64,000 nucleotides of DNA. It comes from Gigaspora rosea (taxonomy: Eukaryota > Glomeromycota > Glomeromycetes > Diversisporales > Gigasporaceae). A program made the position numbers and the translations under genes. This document shows positions 23,085 through 34,022 of this stretch, piece after piece. Position 1 is the first letter of the stretch. Each line of letters begins with the position of its first letter. The stretch is taken from positions 48,476-112,475 of the forward strand of contig QKWP01001731.1 in the NCBI GenBank assembly GCA_003550325.1, given 5' to 3'. A model generated the notes under the pieces. The model was not told the DNA's origin. It searched no databases and was given only the letters and a program-made list of their open reading frames with translations.

Positions 23085-24480
23085 TAGGCATCTTCCGCGA
23101 GAGATATATCTTCCTAGGTGATATATCTCCTACCCGGCGTACCAATGCCAGATCAGGGGTTGGTTCATCCCCGTAAAATAGATAAGTAGATTTTCTTTTT
23201 CTGTATTTTTTTTTGTTTATCTAGTATTGTTTTGCTTCTTTTTTTTTTTTTTGCATTTACTGATTTTTTTTTTTTGCCATTTTTCAGTTTTGTTGCCATC
23301 ATTGGTTTCGTTGTTGTTGGTGTCGTTGCTAGTTGGTGCCTTTGCCGTTGTCATCTCAAGTGTCATTGCAAGTGTCATTGTATGCTTTTTTTCTTTTGAT
23401 TTTGCTGTTGGAGCCTTAGTACTGGAGAGTAAGTTTTTTATCTTGGGGCTTTTTTTTTCTTATATATTTCTTTTTTTTTTGGGTATGTTTTCGTCGTTGG
23501 AGCCGTTGTTACTGGGTCGCCATTTTCAGATAAGTTTTTCGTCTTGGGTTTTTTTTGTTTCTTTTTTTTTTTTATATATTTCTCTCCTTTCAGGCGTGAT
23601 TTCGCCATTGCTTGTTTTTTTTTTTATTTAGGTACTAACGCTTCTCTTTTTTCAGATACGATTTCGCCATTAAAGCCGGCATTAGTAAAACTATTGGGGT
23701 TGTCGTTTTTGGGTACGTTTTTCATTTTGGGTATTAATTTTTTTTTTCTATAAGTTATATTTCTTTTCTTTTAGATGTGATTTCGCTGTTGGAACCGTCA
23801 CTACTAGAGTTATTAGAATTACTGTTTTTGGGTAAGTTTTCTTTTTGGGGCTGTTGTTTATATATATATATATATATTTGGTACTAACCTTTTCTTTTTT
23901 CAGGTGTAATTTCACTATTGGAACAGCATTACTAAAACCATTGAAGTCGCTATTTTTTAGTACGTTTTCGTTTTGGAACCGTTAATTTGGTTTTGTTTTT
24001 TTTTACTAATTCTTTTTTCTTTCAGATGTGATTTTACCATTGGCCATCATTACTAGAGTTATTGAAGTTGTCGTTTCAGTGTGACCTCGTTGTGCTGTTG
24101 ACATTTTGTTGTGTGCTGTTTGTTGTTCGTTCCTTGTTGGGTTTGTGATGGTGCTTTTTGTTATACTGTATATATCTTTTTTTCTGTTAATAAATTCGGT
24201 TATGCTTCTATTACGTTTTTTTTAATAAATTTGATATGATTTCATCATTCGTTACACTTGTCTTTTTTTTTAATTCGTTATTAATTACACTTTATTGTGT
24301 ATGCTACGCGATCAAATTTGATCAGGCAAACGAATTTTGTCCGAAGTTGATTGGTAAAATAAAGGTCTGAGTAGTACAAATAGGCATAGCTTGAGTAGTA
24401 CTTCAGAATGATATTCACAGGTTTTGATTGATTGGATATATATTTCCCGCAGAAAGATATATCTCTCACGAGAGATGTCT
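23085..24480 (+). mobile_element. 1.4-kb element of exon-like repeats with GAGAGATATATC ends
   Basis: The inverted ends contain CATCTTCCGCGAGAGATATA (left) and the inverse ATATATCTCTCACGAGAGATG (right). The interior is an array of 130-170-base modules. Each module has a pyrimidine-rich 3'-splice-like sequence (up to TACTAAC...TTTTTTCAG), a 55-65-base segment similar to GATGTGATTTCGCCATTGGA, and a donor-like GGGTAAGTTTTC or GGGTACGTTTTC. The open frames along it are Phe/Leu-rich and cross the repeats. No family is known to me. Confidence 0.5.
23580..24070 (+). repeat. Exon-like tandem modules with branch-point and splice motifs
   Basis: TACTAAC followed by a pyrimidine tract and CAG occurs at 23632-23656 and 23882-23904, with related acceptors at 23590, 23775 and 24024. 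Segments after the acceptors read DVIS(P/L)LEP..LLELLEL-like in one frame in some copies, and others are frameshifted. This is either a decayed set of duplicated exons or a repeat that imitates splice sites. Confidence 0.5.
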
Positions 24481-24613
24481 AAAAGCACCATTAAATTAAG
24501 TTGTTTTTAATTTTAATTTTTTTTTATTTTATTTTAGTTTAATTTTTTATAATTTTATAAAAATTTTTTTACTTTTTTTTATTTATAATTTTTTTTGCTT
24601 TTTATTTTATGGA

Positions 24614-24948
24614 TTAAGTTATATGTGACACATGTGATAATATCACCTGTAGATCACCTCTGTATCGATAAAGTTTAGTTTTTGTTAGTTTAGGATTAGG
24701 GTGAGCATCTAGGTTTAGGGTCAGGGTTTGGGGTATATAGTGAAATCGCTCAAGGAAAACTTTTTGTTAGAGCACGGAAAGTGGTTTCCTATGCAGATTT
24801 TGAGTAATAAGTGATTTTTGTTGTTTTTTGATAAAATGAAGGTTTGTTTTGAATTTTCTGATCGTGTTACATTATACGAGATCCTGAAATCTGATTGGTT
24901 TGGTGATACATAAGCCGCTGTCGCTTATGTGACAAATAACTTTACTCT
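24614..24948 (+). mobile_element. MITE with TTAGGG-bearing core, duplicated locus copy 1
   Basis: The inverted ends AGTTATATGTGACA and TGTGACAAATAACTT have TA at both borders. The interior has GGATTAGGGTGAG, GGTTTAGGGTCAGGGTTTGG and then the conserved core GTGAAATCGCTCAAGGAAAA and GTGGTTTCCTATGCAGA. Its counterpart is at 28035-28369. Confidence 0.6.
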
Positions 24949-25561
24949 ATTTTATAATATTTTTTGGTTTAAATTTAGAAAAAATATGTTTGTCACTAGT
25001 GGTAATAGTTATTAAAGTATGATTGACCAATTAGATTATATAATATTATGATCAAAACAAAAACAAAGTATCAAACTTATGATAACAATCACTGATATTG
25101 AATATTTCTCTAACATTACGTAACTATTTTATTTTTTATTTTTTTATTTTATTTTAGAACTGGGCCTAAACAAAATTTTAATTTTCGAATAAATTTAGCC
25201 ATTTCCATTTCATCACTCTTTTCCTCGATATTCCAGTACTAGTTACATATTCTTTCTATCACTCGTTAATAGTAAGTTTTTTATCTTCTGCAGTTTTATC
25301 GATTTTATCTTTTTTAGATTCTATATTTACTAACTTATGGTATTCATAAATTTCAAATCCACCCTTATCAAATAATCATTAAAATTGCCTTCAAGCACTA
25401 ATTATCAGTAATCTTTGGGACCGTGCTTTTGTTCATGAAAGATATGCTTACAAGGGAGCATATATTTGTGAAAAAAAGGCAGTGGTACTCAAATAACATT
25501 AAACTAAGCAATTTCTTCCTCTTTTTTACTCTATTATTGGTAGCAAAAATTTCACTGACTA

Positions 25562-26434
25562 TTAATTATTGAATTGGAAAAAGGAACTTATAAATTTTCT
25601 TAAAGGTGTCATTATTAATGACAGGGGACAAAATTTTTTAACACAAAATTCAAATGCAACATAATTTGAGTCTAAGTATTTTTTCAAGTTAAGCACAACA
25701 ATCTTATCATATGTGCCAATTAAACTATATTGAGAAGAGAGCATTCTCTTTAACTTGCTATGATATGATTCCAAAGCATTTATTAATGTTATTTACAAAA
25801 GTAACAGAGAATGTTAAAGGGCCCAAAGTACCTATTGGTAAGTATTTTTCGAATAGTACCTTGTAATATATTTTTTAATAGAAGGGAGAAAATATTCATT
25901 AATTGATTTTTGGACAAACATTTCACAACCAATTTTTGTTTACTTGTGCATGGCTTGAATCATCTTGTTCTAAGTTTTTGTATCATAGATTTTATTCATC
26001 CAAGCCTGCATAACATATATGATGCAGAAAATAATTTCATATTCCTGTTCACCTTTCTGAAGACCTGGAAAAGCTGCCATAATGCTTCTAGCTTCTACAC
26101 TACTTTGGTTTAATAGAAAGAAATGAATGGGTTTTTCAAGGACTACAAAGTCGCTGCATTATCGTCAATATTTCTGTAATTGTATTGCTATCTTTATTAC
26201 TAGCAAAAAATTACTACTAAAGTCCCAATAGCCATATTTATCCCAAATATACAATGTAAACAAATGCCAGTCATATTTATTTGGTTTGTTTATAGAATCT
26301 ATAAAAGTTAACCATCTATACTTTTGAAGCTTTTTGAGTTGCTTTGGATGTGCAAAAACAAGACTGTGAGTAAATTGGTAATGAATTCTATACAATTCAA
26401 TTTGATAACTCTCTTTTTCTAAGAACAAAGTCAT
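25562..26434 (-). pseudogene. Decayed MULE (Mutator-like) transposase, copy 1
   Basis: Two minus-strand segments are typical of MULE transposases. Segment 26434 to 26165 reads MTLFLEKESYQIELYRIHYQ, then FIDSINKPNKYDWHLFTLYI, then WDKYGYWDF, the conserved start of the MULE DDE domain in which the first catalytic Asp sits in the FIDS stretch. Segment 25774 to 25562 reads ESYHSKLKRML and GTYDKIVVLNLKKYLDSNYV, the region before the SWIM zinc finger; on the upstream side the frame shows NNAL directly before ESYH. The parts are in different frames with stops between them, and the WxP and catalytic middle are lost. The N-terminal part (26435 to about 27200) is too decayed to place. It is an inactive relic. 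Confidence 0.78.
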
Positions 26435-27263
26435 ATTCCGTATATATTGAGTTAAATTAGAAATACCAATTAAATAAGTATTTTAAAAACCATGGGCTTT
26501 ATACTTTATATTGGCGACTTTCTTCTATTTTAATTTCTTTATACTCATGCCAAGATCCAACTTTTCATTTGTATACTCCTTAATTGCACTAACTATTGCA
26601 GACAAAATAATTCTTAATCGCTTCCTTTTCTACTAAAACTCAAACAGCTTAGAATTGTTTTAATTTTTTATTTTCTTCTAACTCATATGCATAATCAAAG
26701 GAGCCTTGAAAACGGTCAACATGTACTTTTTGTATAGTAACAAACCATATTACTTTTATTTTTGCAAAATATAAATTTGTCTCTTGAACCTTTGTTTCAC
26801 ATTTGGAGCATTCTTTTTGCGTGTGCTTGATTTAAAGAGTTTATTAAAGTAGCATACAAAGGTTTTCTATAATTTCTATTAACATGATTCTTAGACCTAT
26901 ATTTCACTTAAATGTTTGTGACTAAAGGTTACCATTTTGTATCAAATTTGTTCACTGGTACTTCGGATGGCTATTGAACATTAAAAAGTAATGTGCGTCT
27001 TTGGTTAGGCATAAAACTTGTGGTTAAATATGTTGTGAAGGCATCTGGTAAAGTAGTTTGTTCAAAAAATAATCAATACTCGATGTTTGCTATAAGAGGT
27101 CTTGTCCAAAATTCAGAAAATATTTGCTATAGAAAGTCTATATTTATTACTTGGGAAGAATTTTTTTTACTAAAAGTTTCTATTACTTTTTTTTTTTTTA
27201 TAACTTGAATATAAGGGCTGTATTATTAATCACCTGATTATTTTTTATTAGAGGCCTACCTCC

Positions 27264-27540
27264 TAGGGTTCCTCAAATTTAAATCAAATCAAATATTGGA
27301 TCAATTTGAATTTGATCAAATCAAATTGACCCTGATTTGAATTTGATTTGATTCAAATATTTGAATTTGAATTTGATTTGAATTTGAATTTTTAATAGTA
27401 ATTTTCAAATCAAATCAAATATTTGTCAAATCAAATCAAATTTGGCCATATTTGAATTTGATCAAATCAAATATAGTCAAATTTGAATTTGAATTTGATC
27501 AAATATTTGATTCAAATATTTGAAGATCAAATCAAATTGC
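27264..27540. mobile_element. hAT-type MITE, right end cut by the N
   Basis: This is the same element as 30685-30970 (TAGGGTTCC end and CAAATCAAAT-rich interior), but sequence stops matching at the N (27541) before the right terminus. Confidence 0.8.
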
Positions 27541-27541
27541 N
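27541..27541. other. Ambiguous base at a repeat edge (probable assembly join)
   Basis: A single N sits exactly where the duplicated block loses similarity, inside a MITE that is complete in the second copy. It probably marks a joined contig end. Confidence 0.7.
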
Positions 27542-27845
27542 AAATCACAAACACAAAAAAGGAGAGAAAGTCCAAATCACCATTCCCGAAGAAGAACAAA
27601 CACAAGAAAGGAAGAAAAGTTTAAGCACCAAACCCGACAAGAACAAACATAAGAAAGGTGAGAAAGTCCAAAGCACCAAGCCGGCGAAGAACAAACACAA
27701 GAAAGAAGAGAATGTCCAAAGCACCATTACTGACGAAGCACTAATAAAAGTAAGTCCAAATCACCAATCCCGGAGAAGCACAAACACAAGAAAGGAGAGA
27801 AATTCTAAATCACCATTTCCGGAGAAGCACAAACCTACAAAATAA
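27542..27845 (+). repeat. 48-bp minisatellite, about six units; Lys-rich frame
   Basis: The units resemble AACACAAGAAAGGAGAGAAA plus GTCCAAATCACCATTCCCGA plus AGAAGAAC. In one frame each unit gives 16 residues like KHKKGEKVQSTKPAKN, and the frame is open to a stop at 27843-27845. A 48-base period preserves the frame. It could be the 3' end of a Lys-rich repetitive protein whose start is lost at the N, or a non-coding minisatellite. Confidence 0.55.
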
Positions 27846-28034
27846 TGTTAGTGAAATAAAAAAAAAAAAACAAGAAAAGAAAGCTACTTATTATAAGCAT
27901 AAAACTAAAGTAGATTTTTAGAGTTAGAGTTAGAGTTTAGAGTTTAAAGAATTTAGAGTTTAATGCTTATTAGGGTTAGATTAGTGTTTATTTATTACTG
28001 TATTACTGTATTACGATAGATTTTATTAAAAGGA

Positions 28035-28369
28035 TTAAGTTATATGCGACGCATGTGATAATGTCACCTGTAGATCACCTCTTTATTAATAAAGTTTTGT
28101 TTTTGTTAGTTTAGGGTTAGGGTAAGCACCTAGGTTTAGGGTCAGGGTTTGGGGTATATAGTGAAATCGCTCAAGGAAAACTTTTTGTTAGAGCACGGAA
28201 AGTGGTTTCCTATGCAGATTTTGAGTAATAAGTGATTTTTGTTGTTTTTTGATAAAATGAAGGTTTGTTTTGAATTTTCTGATCGTGTTACATTATACGA
28301 GATCCTGAAATCTGATTGGTTTGGTGATACATAAGCCGCTGTCGCTTATGTGACAAATAACTTTACTCT
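28035..28369 (+). mobile_element. MITE with TTAGGG-bearing core, duplicated locus copy 2
   Basis: Same element as 24614-24948. The first ~105 bases differ at about ten positions and the remainder is identical. It contains GGGTTAGGGTAAG and the conserved core. Confidence 0.6.
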
Positions 28370-30961
28370 ATTTTATAATATTTTTTGGTTTAAATTTAGA
28401 AAAAATATGTTTGTCACTAGTGGTAATAGTTATTAAAGTATGATTGACCAATTAGATTATATAATATTATGATCAAAACAAAAACAAAGTATCAAACTTA
28501 TGATAACAATCACTGATATTGAATATTTCTCTAACATTACGTAACTATTTTATTTTTTATTTTTTTATTTTATTTTAGAACTGGGCCTAAACAAAATTTT
28601 AATTTTCGAATAAATTTAGCCATTTCCATTTCATCACTCTTTTCCTCGATATTCCAGTACTAGTTACATATTCTTTCTATCACTCGTTAATAGTAAGTTT
28701 TTTATCTTCTGCAGTTTTATCGATTTTATCTTTTTTAGATTCTATATTTACTAACTTATGGTATTCATAAATTTCAAATCCACCCTTATCAAATAATCAT
28801 TAAAATTGCCTTCAAGCACTAATTATCAGTAATCTTTGGGACCGTGCTTTTGTTCATGAAAGATATGCTTACAAGGGAGCATATATTTGTGAAAAAAAGG
28901 CAGTGGTACTCAAATAACATTAAACTAAGCAATTTCTTCCTCTTTTTTACTCTATTATTGGTAGCAAAAATTTCACTGACTATTAATTATTGAATTGGAA
29001 AAAGGAACTTATAAATTTTCTTAAAGGTGTCATTATTAATGACAGGGGACAAAATTTTTTAACACAAAATTCAAATGCAACATAATTTGAGTCTAAGTAT
29101 TTTTTCAAGTTAAGCACAACAATCTTATCATATGTGCCAATTAAACTATATTGAGAAGAGAGCATTCTCTTTAACTTGCTATGATATGATTCCAAAGCAT
29201 TTATTAATGTTATTTACAAAAGTAACAGAGAATGTTAAAGGGCCCAAAGTACCTATTGGTAAGTATTTTTCGAATAGTACCTTGTAATATATTTTTTAAT
29301 AGAAGGGAGAAAATATTCATTAATTGATTTTTGGACAAACATTTCACAACCAATTTTTGTTTACTTGTGCATGGCTTGAATCATCTTGTTCTAAGTTTTT
29401 GTATCATAGATTTTATTCATCCAAGCCTGCATAACATATATGATGCAGAAAATAATTTCATATTCCTGTTCACCTTTCTGAAGACCTGGAAAAGCTGCCA
29501 TAATGCTTCTAGCTTCTACACTACTTTGGTTTAATAGAAAGAAATGAATGGGTTTTTCAAGGACTACAAAGTCGCTGCATTATCGTCAATATTTCTGTAA
29601 TTGTATTGCTATCTTTATTACTAGCAAAAAATTACTACTAAAGTCCCAATAGCCATATTTATCCCAAATATACAATGTAAACAAATGCCAGTCATATTTA
29701 TTTGGTTTGTTTATAGAATCTATAAAAGTTAACCATCTATACTTTTGAAGCTTTTTGAGTTGCTTTGGATGTGCAAAAACAAGACTGTGAGTAAATTGGT
29801 AATGAATTCTATACAATTCAATTTGATAACTCTCTTTTTCTAAGAACAAAGTCATATTCCGTATATATTGAGTTAAATTAGAAATACCAATTAAATAAGT
29901 ATTTTAAAAACCATGGGCTTTATACTTTATATTGGCGACTTTCTTCTATTTTAATTTCTTTATACTCATGCCAAGATCCAACTTTTCATTTGTATACTCC
30001 TTAATTGCACTAACTATTGCAGACAAAATAATTCTTAATCGCTTCCTTTTCTACTAAAACTCAAACAGCTTAGAATTGTTTTAATTTTTTATTTTCTTCT
30101 AACTCATATGCATAATCAAAGGAGCCTTGAAAACGGTCAACATGTACTTTTTGTATAGTAACAAACCATATTACTTTTATTTTTGCAAAATATAAATTTG
30201 TCTCTTGAACCTTTGTTTCACATTTGGAGCATTCTTTTTGCGTGTGCTTGATTTAAAGAGTTTATTAAAGTAGCATACAAAGGTTTTCTATAATTTCTAT
30301 TAACATGATTCTTAGACCTATATTTCACTTAAATGTTTGTGACTAAAGGTTACCATTTTGTATCAAATTTGTTCACTGGTACTTCGGATGGCTATTGAAC
30401 ATTAAAAAGTAATGTGCGTCTTTGGTTAGGCATAAAACTTGTGGTTAAATATGTTGTGAAGGCATCTGGTAAAGTAGTTTGTTCAAAAAATAATCAATAC
30501 TCGATGTTTGCTATAAGAGGTCTTGTCCAAAATTCAGAAAATATTTGCTATAGAAAGTCTATATTTATTACTTGGGAAGAATTTTTTTTACTAAAAGTTT
30601 CTATTACTTTTTTTTTTTTTATAACTTGAATATAAGGGCTGTATTATTAATCACCTGATTATTTTTTATTAGAGGCCTACCTCCTAGGGTTCCTCAAATT
30701 TAAATCAAATCAAATATTGGATCAATTTGAATTTGATCAAATCAAATTGACCCTGATTTGAATTTGATTTGATTCAAATATTTGAATTTGAATTTGATTT
30801 GAATTTGAATTTTTAATAGTAATATTCAAATCAAATCAAATATTTGTCAAATCAAATCAAATTTGGCCATATTTGAATTTGATCAAATCAAATATAGTCA
30901 AATTTGAATTTGAATTTGATCAAATATTTGATTCAAATATTTGAAGATCAAATCAAATTGC
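28137..30961. repeat. Large duplication, copy 2
   Basis: Matches 24716-27540 almost perfectly. Unlike copy 1, it continues into the right end of the hAT MITE and then the host Tourist-like element. Confidence 0.9.
28983..29855 (-). pseudogene. Decayed MULE transposase, copy 2
   Basis: Carries the same broken segments as the copy at 25562-26434: the MULE DDE start (FIDSINKPNKYDWHLF) at 29855 to 29586 and the pre-SWIM segment (ESYHSKLKRML) at 29195 to 28983. Because both copies share every stop and frameshift, the decay preceded the duplication. Confidence 0.78.
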
Positions 30962-30970
30962 GGAACCCTA
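30685..30970. mobile_element. hAT-type MITE, CAAATCAAAT-rich
   Basis: The ends TAGGGTTCC and GGAACCCTA are flanked by an exact 8-bp duplication, CTACCTCC, at 30677-30684 and 30971-30978. The interior is made of AAATCAAAT and ATTTGAATTTGA blocks. Confidence 0.9.
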
Positions 30971-31004
30971 CTACCTCCCCTCTTCCTCTTCTTTAATATA
31001 TAAA

Positions 31005-31752
31005 GTAAATGGGTGTATTGTGGCCAAGGAGGGTATTGTGGCCAAGTGAAATATTTTGTGATCTAGTGATCAGAATTGGACGAAATTTATACCATTCGAT
31101 TTGTCTTATCGAGACGAATTGAATGGTATAAATCAAGATAGCATCATTTATGCAAAATATAGATTTTTGCACATATTTAAATTAATTATTAAATATATAT
31201 AGAATATTTAATAGTTAATAACTTTTGATCCACTGGTCTGTTTTGGACGATTTTACCACCAAAATGACCATCTCAGTGAGACGATTCTAACAAGCATAAA
31301 ATCGTCAAAATCTAATCACGAGGCCCTGAGATCGATATAAATTTATCATATTTTATAAAATCATATTAGTAAATCTGCAAAATTTTTACATATTTACCTT
31401 TAACGATTTTGGGATCCTGTGATTGGATTTTAACGATTTTTGCTTGTTAGAATCGTCTCACTGAGACAGTCATTTTGGTGGTAAAATCATCCAAAATGGA
31501 CTGGTAGATCAAAAGTTATTCGCTGTCAAATAATTGGCTACAATACTCCCCCCCTCTAGAATTTAGTTTTTATATTATATTTGTGCACTAATTATTTATA
31601 TCTAAAACTATATATAATATAAAGATTTTTTTACAGTAATTTATTCTTTATTAAGTATAGTTAAAATAATAAAAATTATACAAAAATCTACTTGCTTATT
31701 AAAAAAATTTTATTAGTAGAAACTTTAACCTGGCCACAATACCCCTATTTAC
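31005..31752. mobile_element. MITE with TATTGTGGCC ends
   Basis: The inverted ends GTAAATGGGTGTATTGTGGC and CACAATACCCCTATTTAC sit inside the Tourist-like element. It hosts another MITE at 31217-31520. The exact border is uncertain within the AT flanks. Confidence 0.75.
31217..31520. mobile_element. Inverted-repeat MITE, AATAACTTTTGATC family
   Basis: Arms begin AATAACTTTTGATCCACTGG and include TACCACCAAAATGAC and GACGATTCTAAC, closely related to 18368-18803. Here it is the innermost layer of a triple nest. Confidence 0.8.
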
Positions 31753-31840
31753 CTTATATAGTTAGATTCTTATATATAATTTCAACTTTTTTTACCCCCT
31801 CTTCCCCCTAAAAAATCACCTGATTTTGTTACTCCTCTAA

Positions 31841-32460
31841 GATCTTTTGGTAAATATAAGCACTTTAAAAAAAGCGCAAAAAAAAAGCATTAAAATAACA
31901 AAACATAATACATTTTTTGTAGTTTTTTTTTCGTTACTATATAATTTTTTTTCATCAGCAGTACTTTGTAGAGTACTAACAAAATTTCTTTACAGAAAGC
32001 ATTTTATAAGTATTGTTTGGACTAAATTTCTAAGTTTTCACAACTTTATATTATAACACTTTTTTTTAAAAAAGTTTGTACACGCTACTATAAACAAGAT
32101 AATGCCTTATATATAAAATTTACTCCAGATTTTTGTCTTAATTTAATTGGTTGTCATATTATATATAATAGCTTTGATTTCTGGATGGTTAGATTGATGA
32201 TTGCTGGATCACGTGATTGGTATCTGGTTTTAATAGTTTTCCATGTATAAATGGATGCGGCTATTAAGTAAAAAATATTATATAATAAATGGCATACCCT
32301 TTATATATAATTTATTATAAAATTATAAAATATAAGGTTGATAGTATTTTTTAAAATTTTATTTAGCTTTAAAATAATAGTAACAATTTTTAAATCTATA
32401 GTGCAGACAACCTAGTTCTAACCAATAAAAGTTTTTAGCAGCCAAATTTTAAAATTATAT
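31841..32460. other. AT-rich spacer with MITE fragments
   Basis: No gene. 32195-32302 contains right-end fragments of two MITE families: the one ending in TCACGTGAT...ATAAATGG, and the AATAAATGGCATACCC relative of 6974-7138. Confidence 0.5.
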
Positions 32461-32466
32461 AACGTG

Positions 32467-32580
32467 ACCAAAGTTGGTATTTCTACTATATAGCCAAATT
32501 TGGTACTTCTACTATATACGGCAAATTTGATACTTCTACTATATATGGCCAAATTTGGTACTATATATAGTATGGCCAAA
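32467..32580. repeat. ~37-bp tandem repeat, about three to four units
   Basis: Units of GCCAAATTTGGTACTTCTAC followed by TATATA, degenerating to the right. Confidence 0.75.
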
Positions 32581-32732
32581 TTTTATATAATATAAATATG
32601 CTATGTATCACATTTGCTTTTGCAATAAAATTAGATTTATGCAGATTATGCAGATTATGCTAATACAAATATGCACTAGTCATAGTCACATAAAATACAA
32701 AAATCAAATAATTTTTCTAAATATCTACATAT

Positions 32733-33092
32733 GGGCCCTCAAAAGTAGAAACCAGACAATTTGACAATTTTTTGAAAATTAACCTGTTTGATTGATCAGG
32801 TGTAAAATTTAAAGCCCAAACTTTTTTACTTAATAATGAAAGTCTGATCACTTAATAAATTTTTGTGATGCAACGGTTAAAAGCTTTTGACGCTATAATC
32901 TAAAAATAGATTTACTGAGATTTTAAAAGCATTCTACAGGTCTACAGATCTAATAATCCTGTTTAAACAGGTTAGTTAATCATGAATATACTATTTTTAG
33001 ATTGGTTTAATTTTGTGTAACAAAATAGTTTTTGCTGATTTTCTCAAAACCCGTGATCTGCCAAATTGTCTGTTTTCTACTTTTGAGAGCCC
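32733..33092. mobile_element. Inverted-repeat MITE, GGGCCCTCAAAAGTAG ends
   Basis: The ends GGGCCCTCAAAAGTAGAAAC and TTTTCTACTTTTGAGAGCCC are flanked by ATAT on both sides. The inner arms include GACAATTTG/CAAATTGTC. 360 bp, non-coding. Confidence 0.8.
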
Positions 33093-33106
33093 ATATGTGT
33101 GTGGTC

Positions 33107-33588
33107 TAGTGAATTGATCCAGGTGGGTATCATTTGGATCACCCATGGGTGGGTGGGTGACTCAGATTAGGTAGCAACAGATTAGATGAAAACAGATAGA
33201 TCAATCTGTAGGTTGATCTATCCCTTTTAAATACTTATTGATTAAACCCCTGATCCATTGTTAATTACCTTATTGATTGAACAATCAAACCCTGTAATTT
33301 GTATTGTTGTTTTATTTTAAATCATTAAGTAACTTAACAATCTAAGTTATTTTTTTAAACTATGATCATGAACATATTCAAGTTCTAATTACTAATATCA
33401 TTAAGTGATTTAATGATTAATTTTAATTTTGTATAGCATAACCCAGATAATCTAACAAATAATCTGTCAAGTAATTTATAGAGTGACCTAGGTAGTGCCT
33501 TTTTTTAACTGATCTGTTACACCAGATAGCATATTGCCCACCTATCAGGTAACTCGGGTGATAATTTTTTAAATAGGTCAATTCACTA
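33107..33588. mobile_element. Inverted-repeat MITE, TAGTGAATTGAYC ends
   Basis: The ends TAGTGAATTGATCCAGG and GGTCAATTCACTA have subterminal ATCACCCATGGGTGGG and CCCACCTATCAGG. Non-coding. Confidence 0.65.
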
Positions 33589-33594
33589 ATGTAG

Positions 33595-33760
33595 CCAAAT
33601 TTTTATATATATTGACCAAATTAATATATAGTATGAATAAACTAGCCAAATTTCTTATATTTAAAATGGCCAAATTAATATAGTAGTATGAATAAACCGG
33701 CCAAATTTCTTATATTTAAAATAGCCAAGTTTCTTGGTCTAATAGTATATGTGGAGTGGC
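33595..33760. repeat. ~60-bp tandem repeat with 'gccaaatt' motif
   Basis: AGTATGAATAAAC, CGGCCAAATTTCTTATATTT and AAAATGGCCAAATTAATAT recur two to three times. The short motif is shared with the array at 32467-32580. Confidence 0.65.
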
Positions 33761-34022
33761 CAAATTTCATGTTTATTTATAAAATTGTTCTAACTTTTAC
33801 ACTCTATTATTTTTTTAAAATTAAATTTACAAAAATTCTAACAATGTGGAAGTATTTAACTTGTTTCGAATTAACATTTTAAAATAGTATTTTTTGGTTA
33901 CTATTTTTTTTGAAGAAGGATTAGCAATTTGAATGATATCAGTTTTATTGGTTGGGACTAGTTTGTTTGCACTGTAGTACAGAACTAGCCAAAATTGTTT
34001 TTTGTGATAGATTATACTATAA

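Larger units (their letters stand above)
24716..27540. repeat. Large duplication, copy 1 (offset 3,421 bp)
   Basis: This 2.8-kb block is repeated at 28137-30961. I noticed a single base difference in the parts compared (near 27410 versus 30831). The left limit falls inside a MITE: the first ~105 bases of the two MITE copies differ at about ten sites and then match. The right limit is an N at 27541. It carries a decayed MULE transposase. Confidence 0.9.
30636..31837. mobile_element. Tourist-like MITE carrying three nested insertions
   Basis: The outer ends GGGCTGTATTATTAATCACC and CACCTGATTTTGTTACTCCTC are flanked by TAA at 30633-30635 and 31838-31840. Inside are a hAT MITE (30685-30970), a GTAAATGGGTG element (31005-31752) and, inside the latter, an AATAACTTTTGATC MITE (31217-31520). 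Removing these leaves about 160 bases, the normal size of this family. Confidence 0.85.

Noticed and set aside
23227-23753. 134- and 69-codon Phe-rich frames
   Set aside because: They run through pyrimidine tracts and repeat modules; composition artefact.
25910-27208. Plus-strand frames of 67 and 71 codons (and the same at +3421)
   Set aside because: They lie antisense to or beside the MULE relic; no similarity to known proteins and broken context.
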